Positions 1 to 6,434 of a DNA stretch of 10,265 bases are shown here, piece after piece. The position numbers and the translations under genes were made by a program. The DNA is from JBCBEX01 sp039177895. GTDB lineage: Bacteria; Bacteroidota; Rhodothermia; Rhodothermales; Rubricoccaceae. Below the pieces are notes generated by a model. The model ran no database searches, was not told where the DNA came from, and worked only from the letters and a program-made list of their open reading frames with translations. Position 1 is the first letter of the stretch, and every line of letters starts with the position of its first letter. The stretch lies in contig JBCDFO010000152.1 of NCBI GenBank assembly GCA_039177895.1, positions 1 through 10,265 on the forward strand, written 5' to 3'.

Positions 1-1
1 G

Positions 2-853
2 CGGTGCTACTCGTTCGACCTCGCCGTGTCGCCGCACGCGCAGGCGTTCAGCTACCAGGACTACCTCGGCAACGAGGTGCACCACTTCGACATCCCCGGC
101 TACCACGACCGGCTCACGCTGGAGGCCCGCGCGCTCGTCGAACTGCCGCCACCGGAGTCGCTACCCGACGACCTCCCGATGGACACCTGGAACACGCTCG
201 ACGCGCTCTGGGACGACGGCGCGCATCTCGACATGACGCTGCCGAGCACCTTCGTGCGGCCCTCGGCGGCGCTCCATCGCTTCATCGATGAACTCGACTG
301 GACACGCCGCACCGACCCGCTGCGGCTCCTGCGCGAACTCAACCAGCGGATTTACGAGACGTTCGACTACAGCTCCGAGGCCACGCACGTCCACTCGCCC
401 ATCGACGACGCGCTCGCGAGCCGGGGCGGCGTCTGTCAGGACTTCGCGCACCTGTTCATCGCGCTCGCCCGGCACCTGCGGATTCCGTGTCGCTACGTGA
501 GCGGCTACCTCTTCTACCAGCGAGACGGCTCCTCGAAGGATCGCTCCGCCGAGGACGAGTCGCATGCCTGGGTGGAGGCCTTCCTGCCTGGCCTCGACTG
601 GGTCGGCTTCGATCCGACCAACAACATCCTCGCCGAAGAGCGACACATTCGCGTGGCGCTCGGCCGCGACTACGCCGACGTCCCGCCCACGCGCGGCGTC
701 TACAAGGGGACCGGCGGGAGCACGCTCCACGTCGGCGTCCACGTCGCCGAGGCCACCTTCGCGGGTGCCACCGATGTTCGCCCCGAGCTTGCCCTGGTCA
801 CCCATGCCGACACGCGCGATCCGGAACCAGCGCCGCAACAGTCGCAACAGTAA
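2..853 (+). CDS. Transglutaminase-like family protein, C-terminal part (5' end outside window)
   Basis: The frame is open from the window edge, so the true start lies upstream; the GTG at 26 is internal to a continuous domain. The first ~45 residues (RCYSFDLAVSPHAQAF, then DYLGNEVHHFDIPGYHDRL) look like the end of the beta-rich N-terminal domain found in bacterial transglutaminase-like proteins. The core follows. Counting from codon 26, the nucleophile is Cys137 in GGVCQDFAHLF, the His is His180 in DESHAWVEAF, and the Asp is Asp196 in GFDPTNN, so the full papain-like triad is present. Proteins of this family are cysteine hydrolases or peptidases; the substrate is usually unknown. No membrane segment is visible in the part seen. 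The C-terminus ends in a Gln/Pro-rich tail. In other genomes such genes often sit beside alpha-E and ATP-grasp-like genes; that cannot be checked here. The family call is firm, the substrate unknown. Confidence 0.93.
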   Translation, partial: RCYSFDLAVSPHAQAFSYQDYLGNEVHHFDIPGYHDRLTLEARALVELPPPESLPDDLPMDTWNTLDALWDDGAHLDMTLPSTFVRPSAALHRFIDELDWTRRTDPLRLLRELNQRIYETFDYSSEATHVHSPIDDALASRGGVCQDFAHLFIALARHLRIPCRYVSGYLFYQRDGSSKDRSAEDESHAWVEAFLPGLDWVGFDPTNNILAEERHIRVALGRDYADVPPTRGVYKGTGGSTLHVGVHVAEATFAGATDVRPELALVTHADTRDPEPAPQQSQQ

Positions 854-864
854 CAGTGATCTGA

Positions 865-1071
865 ATGGACGTGCTCAAGGCCCTCTTCATTTTCGCGGTG
901 GTCTTCTACCTCGTTTATGCCTTCGTTCTAGCGTACTCCGGACTCGCCATGATTCTGTGGGACACGTTTGGGGAAGAGGGCACACATTGGGCCGATCTGA
1001 TTTACATAGCCATGTGCCTGGCCGTCTCTGCGGCAGCAACGTATGGAATAATCCGGCTGGATATTCTCTAG
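865..1071 (+). CDS. Small two-helix membrane protein, unknown function
   Basis: This is a 68-residue ORF starting with ATG 11 bases after the transglutaminase stop, on the same strand, so it is probably co-transcribed. Two hydrophobic segments are clear: residues about 5-32 (ALFIFAVVFYLVYAFVLAYS and onward) and about 43-63 (ADLIYIAMCLAVSAAATYG). They are joined by a short acidic loop, DTFGEEGTHW. Few charges lie outside the loop, and the tail is IIRLDIL. No family is recognised. No Shine-Dalgarno sequence precedes the ATG, which is usual in this window. Its GC content is visibly lower than that of the upstream gene. It ends 10 bases before the end of the convergent dipeptidase pseudogene. The hydrophobic pattern and the position support a real gene, but a short ORF without a known family stays uncertain. 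Confidence 0.6.
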   Translation: MDVLKALFIFAVVFYLVYAFVLAYSGLAMILWDTFGEEGTHWADLIYIAMCLAVSAAATYGIIRLDIL

Positions 1072-1081
1072 CTCGCAAACG

Positions 1082-1771
1082 TCAGCGGGACTGCGAGTCC
1101 GTGATCGGCACGTCGAAGAACGTGTCCGGGAACGGCTCGTCGCGGAGGGTGAAGTGCCACCACTCGCGCGCGTAGTTGCGGAAGCCGTGACGGTCGAGCA
1201 GCGCGCGCAGCAGCAGGCGGTTGCGCCGCGCCTCAGCCCCAGCGTCAGGATTCTCGGTGTGGGCAAGCGTGTCGAAGAAGTCGTAGCGGGTGCCCATCGG
1301 GAGCGGCTCGCCGGTGGCAGCGTCCGCGAGCGTGAGATCGACAGTGCTGCCTCAGCTATGGCCCGAGCGTGCGGCGATGTAGCCGTAGGCGAAGAGCGAG
1401 TCCTTCGGCACGGCGGGGTAGTAGCGCGCCTTCATGAGCGTGTCGGCGGGCACGGTCGCCCAGCGGACGAAGTGGTCCACGGCGCGCTACGGGCGGTAGC
1501 AGTCGAACACCACCAGCGTGAGCTCGAACGCCTCGGCCTGTGCGGCCGCGAGCGCCTCGGCGGCGGGGCGCGTGACCCAGCATGACGGCGCCTCGTAGCC
1601 GTCGATGCGCGTGCCGACGAAGTTCTCGCCCGTCGCATAGCGCACGTCGTGCACGATGCTCGGCGCGATCTCGACGAGGGGCACGAGCGGCGCATCGTCA
1701 CGGGGCTCATCGTCTTGCGCCCAAGCCGGGATCGCGAGCAGGAGCGCGATGAAGAGACTAAACAGACGCAT
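1082..1771 (-). pseudogene. Secreted D-Ala-D-Ala dipeptidase (VanX/DdpX family) with two in-frame stops
   Basis: Reading 229 codons in one frame from the ATG at 1771 to the stop at 1082-1084 gives a full-length D-alanyl-D-alanine dipeptidase with no indel. A signal peptide (MRLFSLFIALLLAIPAWA|Q) implies export, where the enzyme would cleave the peptidoglycan-type dipeptide D-Ala-D-Ala. The family motifs are complete: DCYRP at 90-94 (Arg93 matches the VanX active-site Arg), the zinc motif SGHS-x-GSTVD at 136-145 (ligands His138 and Asp145), and EWWH at 203-206 (catalytic Glu203, ligand His206). Two codons are nonsense. Codon 95 (1487-1489) is TAG right after CYRP, where Gln (CAG) would be expected. 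Codon 140 (1352-1354) is TGA inside the zinc motif, where Arg (CGA) would be expected. Both are single C-to-T changes on the coding strand. The start at 1771 is preferred over a TTG at 1786, which would overlap the vapC stop. It lies 11 bases after vapC and is likely read through from that operon. Recent inactivation, sequence error or readthrough all remain possible. Confidence 0.88.
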
Positions 1772-1782
1772 CGGTGAGTTCG

Positions 1783-2199
1783 TCAATCGTCTCTGGGATA
1801 GAGCAAGCTGATACGACCCGATCTACCCGGAGCGCTAGGCCGCTGAATGCTAGCGATGAAAGGAAGTGGTTGTTCAATCAGAAGCTGCTTGACCTTTGGG
1901 TAGGAGTCGATGAACGCGCGAGCTAATTCGTCCGTCTTTGCGTTGGCGCTCAGCACGAAGTAGGCAAGTTGAGCCCGAAGGACGGCCTCGCGTTGGGCAG
2001 GCCTACGGTACACGTTGCGATCGTTGGAGAGAGCCACATAGCCCTGCTCAGCCACCCATGCGAGCCACTCTTCGTCGGGAGCGGTGTCCACGAAGTGGTC
2101 GCGATGAAGCACCACGCGAATGCCTACCGTTTCGAGTGCGTTGGGAAAACGCGCTCCGAGGCAACGGTCGATGAAAAAGGTCGGCTCAGCGTCGCTCAC
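1783..2199 (-). CDS. VapC45-like PIN-domain toxin (ribonuclease)
   Basis: This is a 138-residue protein, the same length as I recall for Mycobacterium tuberculosis VapC45. The N-terminus FFIDRCLGARFPNALETVG, then DEEWLAWVAEQGYVALSNDRNVYRRP, fits the VapC45 type of PIN-like domain. The likely metal-binding acids are Asp11, Asp42/Glu43/Glu44 and Asp60. PIN toxins of this group are Mg2+-dependent RNases neutralised by the antitoxin encoded beside them; the RNA target cannot be read from sequence. Translation starts at GTG (2197-2199), one base after the antitoxin stop. A GAGAGG run seven bases before the GTG is the only fair Shine-Dalgarno-like site in the window, and translational coupling is likely. 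The coding frame is intact with all acidic residues kept, so the toxin is probably functional. GC is lower than in the housekeeping genes, which suggests transfer. Confidence 0.85.
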   Translation of the reverse strand: MSDAEPTFFIDRCLGARFPNALETVGIRVVLHRDHFVDTAPDEEWLAWVAEQGYVALSNDRNVYRRPAQREAVLRAQLAYFVLSANAKTDELARAFIDSYPKVKQLLIEQPLPFIASIQRPSAPGRSGRISLLYPRDD

Positions 2200-2212
2200 C
2201 CTACGGCCTCTC
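2197..2212 (-). promoter_or_regulatory. Ribosome binding site and coupled GTG start of the toxin
   Basis: On the minus strand GAGAGG is followed by seven bases and then GTG, and the antitoxin stop TAG lies within those seven bases. Most other starts in the window have no such purine run. The toxin therefore appears to use stop-start coupling helped by a local Shine-Dalgarno-like site, which ties toxin output to antitoxin translation. Confidence 0.5.
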
Positions 2213-2881
2213 GTAGAGGAGCGCGTCTTTGACCTGTTTGACCGTGACCTGATAGTCCTCAGCTAACTCCTCCACAGTCTCCCCAATATCGATCCGGCGC
2301 TTAACCACCTCGGTGCTAATGCCCGTTCCGGACAGCGTTGGATGCCCAAAGGCAACGCGAGGGTCAACTACCACTGACTTCGCAGCGACTCCCGCGTCCA
2401 GTAGCGGAAAGAAACGAGTCGGTAGGTTAGTCTGCTCGTCCCATTCGATGCGTTCGAGGTAGCTTTCGAGAACGTGTCGGATGGCAAGCTGACCGGACTG
2501 CGACAGGTTGATGAGTTGCCCTAGTCGATCCCAGAATAGATCCCCAGACACGCGAAGCTCTCGGCGAAGCAGGAGGTGCTTCACGCCCAACTCGGCTTCG
2601 GCGTAGGCTACCGCCTGACGGATCGCCTTCATGGGGACGCGGTGACGCTCACGAAGCGCTCGGAGTACGAACGCTTCAATAAGGTTGCTGAATGAGAGAC
2701 GCGAGTCGGCTTCGTCAGGTCGACGAATTAGGGGGGGCATCGTGCTTTCGGAGTCGAACCGCTCCTGCACCCAACCTCGAAGCGTCGAGTGCGATACACC
2801 CACGATATGAGCGGCCTCTCGCTGCGCGTAGAGCGGGAGGTGCCGAGGATCGCGACCGCCGTATAGGTCAAAGGAAGGCAT
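2201..2881 (-). CDS. VapB45-like antitoxin: HTH plus DUF433 domain
   Basis: This is a 226-residue DNA-binding antitoxin. Residues about 16-43 (LPLYAQREAAHIVGVSHSTL and onward to RGWVQERF) form a MerR/HTH-like helix-turn-helix. A helical middle segment at about 63-150 (FSNLIEAFVLRALRERHRVP) is the part expected to bind DNA or form dimers. Residues about 170-226 are a DUF433 domain (VVVDPRVAFGHPTLSGTGIS, then GETVEELAEDYQVTVKQVKDAL). This architecture, and the PIN toxin immediately downstream, match the VapB45/VapC45 type of type II toxin-antitoxin system; M. tuberculosis VapB45 is of similar length. By analogy it should neutralise the toxin and repress its own operon. The ATG at 2881 is preceded by a CTCCTCTTC pyrimidine run and no Shine-Dalgarno sequence. 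The stop TAG (2201-2203) is one base from the toxin GTG. Confidence 0.87.
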   Translation of the reverse strand: MPSFDLYGGRDPRHLPLYAQREAAHIVGVSHSTLRGWVQERFDSESTMPPLIRRPDEADSRLSFSNLIEAFVLRALRERHRVPMKAIRQAVAYAEAELGVKHLLLRRELRVSGDLFWDRLGQLINLSQSGQLAIRHVLESYLERIEWDEQTNLPTRFFPLLDAGVAAKSVVVDPRVAFGHPTLSGTGISTEVVKRRIDIGETVEELAEDYQVTVKQVKDALLYERP

Positions 2882-3016
2882 GAAGAGGAGCCGACTCTAG
2901 GGAGAGAGACGAAACGCGACGAGGGCTCAAAAGTGCCTCAACGTCAGCAAAATGGAGGAGGCCGTTGACCTCCGCAACAATCAAACCTATGCACTATCGG
3001 TGTCACCTGTGCGTCG
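2882..3016. promoter_or_regulatory. Upstream region of the vapBC-like operon with a TAnnTTTG promoter octamer
   Basis: This 135-base spacer separates the antitoxin start from the nadE stop. On the minus strand TAGGTTTG (2989-2982) matches the Bacteroidota -7 consensus TAnnTTTG; no TTG is found at the expected -33 distance. A start a few bases downstream would leave a leader of roughly 90 bases. Within that leader GGAGG (2957-2961) can pair with CCTCC (2969-2973) around a 7-base loop, making it a candidate operator or leader hairpin. No terminator for nadE (a GC stem followed by a T-run) is visible here. Confidence 0.35.
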
Positions 3017-4723
3017 CTACGTAGACACCTCAGCGGTGGTCGTGTGGGTGCGCTTCATCACGATGGGCATGCGGCGGCCGAGGCCGAACGCCTTCGTAGT
3101 GACACGGAGGCCGGGCGCGGCCTGGCGACGCTTGTACTCGTTGCGGTCCACCATGCGTAGGATGCGCCCGACGAGCGCGGCGTCGTAGCCCGTCTGCGTG
3201 ACGATGGTGTCGAGCGGGAGGTGGTCCTCGATGTAGCAGCGTAGGATGTGGTCGAGGACATCGTAGGGCGGCAGGCTGTCGGAGTCCTGCTGGCCCGGCT
3301 TGAGTTCGGCGGACGGCGGCTTCGTGATTGTGTTTTCGGGAATCACCTCGCGGCCCGCGCGGTCGTTGATGTGCCGCGCGAGAGCATAGACCTCCTGCTT
3401 GAACACGTCCGAGAGCACGGCCAGCCCGCCCGACATGTCGCCGTAGAGCGTCGCGTAGCCGACGGCCATCTCCGATTTGTTGCCGGTCGTGAGGAGGAGG
3501 TAGTTGAACTTGTTCGATACCGCCATCAGCGTGAGCCCGCGCGCGCGCGCCTGGACGTTCTCCTCGGCGACGTTCTCCTCGGTGCCCGCGAACACGTCCG
3601 TGAGCATTGTCCCGAAGGCGTCCACGGCCGGGCGGATCGACACCTCGTGGAACTCGATCCCGAGCGCATCGGCGAGCGCCTGTGAATCGGAGACGGAGCC
3701 CGTCGACGAGTAGGCCGACGGCATCGTGATGCCGACCACGCGCTCCGGCCCCAGCGCGTTCGCCGCGAGCGCGCACGTCACGGCCGAGTCGATGCCGCCT
3801 GAGAGCCCGATGAGCGTCTTGGCGAAGACCGGCGTCTTCTCGAAGTAGTCCCGGATGCCGAGCACGAGCGCGTCGTGGAGGTCGGCGATGGAGGCGGTTG
3901 GGGGTGTGGGGGTGTGCGTGTTTGAGGGTGTGGATGTCGCGCCATTGACCCCCGTACGCTGCCACTCCCATACCCGATATCCTTCCTCGAAGCTCGGGAG
4001 TTGGACCTGAACCGCACTGTCCGGCCCCAGCACGCGGCTGTCGCCGTCGAAGATGATCTCGGTGTTCGCGCCGACCTGGTTGACGAAGACGAACGGCAGG
4101 CCGTGCTCGCGGCAGGCGTCGACGAGGATCTGGCGGCGCGTGGCCTGCTTCGTCATCGAGAACGGGCTCGCGCTGATGTTGACGAACAGCTCGGCCCCCT
4201 GCTGCGCGAGTTCGTCGATGGGGTTCTCGTCGTAGAGGTGGTAGGCGGCGTGCTCCTCGTTATTCCACATGTCCTCGCAGATGTGGAGGCCCAGCTTTTT
4301 GCCGCGCCAGTTCACTACGCGCCGCCGCGGTGCGGGCTCGAAGTAGCGGTACTCGTCGAACACGTCGTAGGTCGGCAGCAGCGTCTTGTTGACCCGTGCG
4401 ACGATAGCGCCGCCGTCGAAGAGGAGCGCTGCGTTGTAGAGCCGCTTGCCGGTGTGATCCGTGTTGGGCACTGGCGCACCGACGATCACGCCGAGGTCGG
4501 GCGGCAGGTCCGCGGCGAGGCGATCCAGCGCGGCCTGCACGTCGGCGATGAAGCCGGGGCTGTCGAGGAGGTCGAGCGGCGGATAGCCCGTGAGGCACAG
4601 CTCGGGAAAAACGGCGAGGTCAGCCCCGTCCTCGGCGGCACACTGCGCCCAGCCGAGGATCTGCTCGACGTTGCCGTCGAGGTCGGCGACCGTGGGGTTG
4701 ATCTGGCAGAGCGCGATCCGCAT
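3017..4723 (-). CDS. nadE: Glutamine-dependent NAD+ synthetase
   Basis: This is a 568-residue, two-domain cytosolic enzyme that makes NAD+ from deamido-NAD+, ATP and glutamine, the last step of NAD biosynthesis. Residues 1 to about 250 form the nitrilase-like glutaminase domain with the triad Glu41 (FPELCLTGYPPLDLL), Lys113 (NKTLLPTYDVFDEYRYFEP) and Cys149 (HICEDMWNN), which frees ammonia. Residues from about 280 on are the synthetase domain with the ATP pyrophosphatase loop SGGIDS at 308-313, TTGNKSEMAVGYATLYGDMSGG at about 412-433 and ITKPPSAELKPGQ at about 466-478. The length matches the fused bacterial form. Between the domains, residues about 259-277 form a Thr/Pro/Ser-rich stretch (GATSTPSNTHTPTPPTAS) that looks like a flexible expanded linker. 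The ATG at 4723 begins exactly at MRIALCQINPTVADL, the usual family N-terminus. No Shine-Dalgarno sequence is seen. Confidence 0.97.
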   Translation of the reverse strand: MRIALCQINPTVADLDGNVEQILGWAQCAAEDGADLAVFPELCLTGYPPLDLLDSPGFIADVQAALDRLAADLPPDLGVIVGAPVPNTDHTGKRLYNAALLFDGGAIVARVNKTLLPTYDVFDEYRYFEPAPRRRVVNWRGKKLGLHICEDMWNNEEHAAYHLYDENPIDELAQQGAELFVNISASPFSMTKQATRRQILVDACREHGLPFVFVNQVGANTEIIFDGDSRVLGPDSAVQVQLPSFEEGYRVWEWQRTGVNGATSTPSNTHTPTPPTASIADLHDALVLGIRDYFEKTPVFAKTLIGLSGGIDSAVTCALAANALGPERVVGITMPSAYSSTGSVSDSQALADALGIEFHEVSIRPAVDAFGTMLTDVFAGTEENVAEENVQARARGLTLMAVSNKFNYLLLTTGNKSEMAVGYATLYGDMSGGLAVLSDVFKQEVYALARHINDRAGREVIPENTITKPPSAELKPGQQDSDSLPPYDVLDHILRCYIEDHLPLDTIVTQTGYDAALVGRILRMVDRNEYKRRQAAPGLRVTTKAFGLGRRMPIVMKRTHTTTAEVST

Positions 4724-4807
4724 GGCTACGAGACGGGAAAACGAGGAAAGGAAGACAAGGTGGGGCTGCTACGTGGCAAGATCGCGCCGGTTTGGTGCGC
4801 CTCCCCA

Positions 4808-4937
4808 TCGTTGTCATCCTGAGCAAAGGCCGTAGGCCGGAGTCGAAGGATCTCTGTCTATCTCGGTGCTCTGATCCCAACTTGGAAGCTGACCCGCAGA
4901 TCCTTCGACTCGCTACGCTCGCTCAGGATGACAACGA
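4808..4937. repeat. Long imperfect inverted repeat, dispersed palindromic element type
   Basis: The left arm opens with TCGTTGTCATCCTGAGC (4808-4824) and ends with AGTCGAAGGATCT (4841-4853). The right arm is its reverse complement at both ends: AGATCCTTCGACT (4898-4910) and GCTCAGGATGACAACGA (4921-4937). The arms differ only in a short centre, where the left has AAAGGCCGTAGGCCGG (4825-4840) and the right has CGCTACGCTC (4911-4920). The loop is 44 bases. As RNA it would fold into a long stem on either strand. Elements beginning GTCATCCTGAGC and containing GAAGGATCT are, from memory, scattered between genes in many bacterial genomes. It could act as a transcript end between der and nadE; there is no T-run. 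Confidence 0.75.
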
Positions 4938-4980
4938 TCGCTCCCCAAGTACCTCGTTGCGGTAGACGTTGCACCGAGCC

Positions 4981-5000
4981 GGGCGGTTTGCAACCCGCCC
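4981..5000. repeat. 20-base near-perfect palindrome
   Basis: GGGCGGTTTGCAACCCGCCC differs from its own reverse complement only at positions 7 and 14, which form one mismatched pair. It is centred on TTGCAA and can form a GC-rich hairpin. It lies about 90 bases past the der stop. No T-run follows on the minus strand, so a classical rho-independent terminator is not shown; a dispersed repeat or protein-binding palindrome is equally likely. Confidence 0.55.
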
Positions 5001-5088
5001 CTACAGCGTGGTGCTTCGTGCGTCCTCGCTATCCCCTGGGCTTGCCGCCTTCTCGTCGTTTCCCCGTCTCTCCCGTTCGCCGTCTCGT

Positions 5089-6393
5089 CTACTTCCGCTT
5101 GAACGAGAGCGTCAGCGGGACGCCCTGGAAGCCGAACGCGGCGCGGAGGCGGTTTTCGAGGTAGCGCGCGTAGTCCTCCTTGATGCCCTTCGGGTCGTTG
5201 CAGAAGAACGCGAACACCGGCGGCTCGGCGCGGACCTGGCTGGCGTACTTGATCTTGACGTAGTTCCCCTTGTGGCTCGGCGGGTGATGCGCGTTGATCG
5301 CGGCGGCGACAGCCTCGTTGAGCGGCGCGGTCGGGATACGCTTGGCGCGCTCGTCGTGAACGCGGAGCGCCGTTTCGAGGACGCGGTGGGCGCGCTGGCC
5401 GGTGTAGGCCGAGATGAAGAGGATGGGGACGTAGTCGAAGAGGCCCAGTCGCTTGTGGATGGCAGCGGCGTAGTCGCGGGCCGTGTTCGTCTCCTTGTCC
5501 TCGATGAGGTCCCACTTGTTGACCGCGATCACGAGGCCCTTCTTCATCCGCTCGGCTTGTTGCAGCACCTTCGCGTCCTGCGACTCCAGCCCGTCCACGG
5601 CGTCGATGAGGAGCACGGCCACGTCGCAGCGCTGGATGGCGCGCTCGGTGCGGAGCGTGCTGTAGAACTCGACGTTCTCGCGCACGCGGGCCTTGCGGCG
5701 CAGCCCGGCGGTGTCCACGAGCACGACCTCGCGGCCGTGAAAGTCCATCCGCGCATCGACGGCGTCGCGGGTGGTCCCGGCGATCTCGGTGACGATGGAG
5801 CGCTGCGCGCCGAGGAGCTGGTTCGTGAGCGATGACTTCCCGACGTTGGGTCGGCCGATGAAGGCGATGTAGGGGGCTTCGTCCTCGGGTTCGGGCTCGT
5901 CTTCTGGAAGCGCGGCTACGAGGTCGTCGAGCAACTCGCCCGTGCCGGAGCCGTTGATCGCGCTCACCGGGTAGACCTCGCCGAGGCCGAGGCGGTAGAA
6001 CTCGGCGACCTCCATACGGCGGCGGTCGTTGTCGGCCTTGTTCGCAACCACGAAGACCGGCTTCTCGGTGCGGCGCAGCACGTCCGCCATCTCCGCGTCG
6101 AGGTCGGTAATGCCGACGGTCGTGTCGAGCACAAACAGGATCGCGTCAGCCTCTTCCAGCGAGAGCAGCACCTGCTCGCGGATCGCCGCCTCGAAGCGGT
6201 CGTCCGAGCGGGCGACGTAGCCGCCGGTATCGGTGAGGTCGAACGTGCGGCCCGTCCACTCGACGTCGCCGTAGACGCGGTCGCGCGTCACGCCGGGCTC
6301 GTCGTGCGTGATGGCGTGGCGCTCCTCGGTGAACCGGTTGAAGAGCGTGGACTTGCCGACGTTGGGCCGGCCGACGATCGCGACGAGAGCCAT
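5089..6393 (-). CDS. der: Ribosome biogenesis GTPase Der (EngA)
   Basis: This 434-residue GTPase is needed for maturation of the large ribosomal subunit. Two G domains in tandem are complete. G domain 1 has GRPNVGKS at 8-15, DTGG at 55-58 and NKAD at 118-121. G domain 2 has GRPNVGKSS at 180-188, DTAGLRRK at 227-234 and NKWD at 292-295. The acidic linker between them is PEDEPEPEDEA (about 163-173). Residues from about 350 to the end form the KH-like domain, including HHPPSHKGNYVKIKYASQ and the end GVPLTLSFKRK. The length and order are typical of the family. The ATG at 6393 directly begins MALVAIVGRPNVGKST, so the start is secure. It is preceded by CACCTCCCCCAG and no Shine-Dalgarno sequence. 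It is cytosolic and probably essential. Confidence 0.98.
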   Translation of the reverse strand: MALVAIVGRPNVGKSTLFNRFTEERHAITHDEPGVTRDRVYGDVEWTGRTFDLTDTGGYVARSDDRFEAAIREQVLLSLEEADAILFVLDTTVGITDLDAEMADVLRRTEKPVFVVANKADNDRRRMEVAEFYRLGLGEVYPVSAINGSGTGELLDDLVAALPEDEPEPEDEAPYIAFIGRPNVGKSSLTNQLLGAQRSIVTEIAGTTRDAVDARMDFHGREVVLVDTAGLRRKARVRENVEFYSTLRTERAIQRCDVAVLLIDAVDGLESQDAKVLQQAERMKKGLVIAVNKWDLIEDKETNTARDYAAAIHKRLGLFDYVPILFISAYTGQRAHRVLETALRVHDERAKRIPTAPLNEAVAAAINAHHPPSHKGNYVKIKYASQVRAEPPVFAFFCNDPKGIKEDYARYLENRLRAAFGFQGVPLTLSFKRK

Positions 6394-6434
6394 CTGGGGG
6401 AGGTGTGGACGTGCGGTGGAAATACGCGGGCGTC

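Larger units (their letters stand above)
4724..5088. other. 365-base intergenic region between nadE and der
   Basis: No credible gene is present on either strand. The region holds a 130-base imperfect inverted repeat (4808-4937) and a 20-base near-palindrome (4981-5000), listed separately. The part next to nadE (4724-4807) and the part next to the der stop (5001-5088) show no motif I can name. No TAnnTTTG octamer was found for nadE. It is unclear whether nadE has its own promoter here or is read through from der. Confidence 0.6.

Noticed and set aside
161..847. A 228-codon minus-strand frame opposite the transglutaminase-like gene
   Set aside because: It has no domain, while the plus strand carries an intact catalytic triad over the same span.
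1352..1354. TGA in the dipeptidase read as selenocysteine
   Set aside because: The family has Arg, not Cys, at this place. A second stop (TAG) precedes it and no nearby insertion hairpin is visible.
3900..3933. Classical G-quadruplex
   Set aside because: Only three runs of three or more G are present, with one long spacer, so a standard four-run structure is not supported; kept only as a remark on the nadE linker.
4808..4937. Insertion sequence or CRISPR repeat
   Set aside because: There is no transposase, no flanking target duplication visible, and only one pair of inverted arms rather than a series of spaced repeats.
4001..5835. Long plus-strand open frames opposite nadE and der
   Set aside because: They mirror well-recognised genes on the other strand and show only composition-driven Arg/Val/Glu-rich protein.
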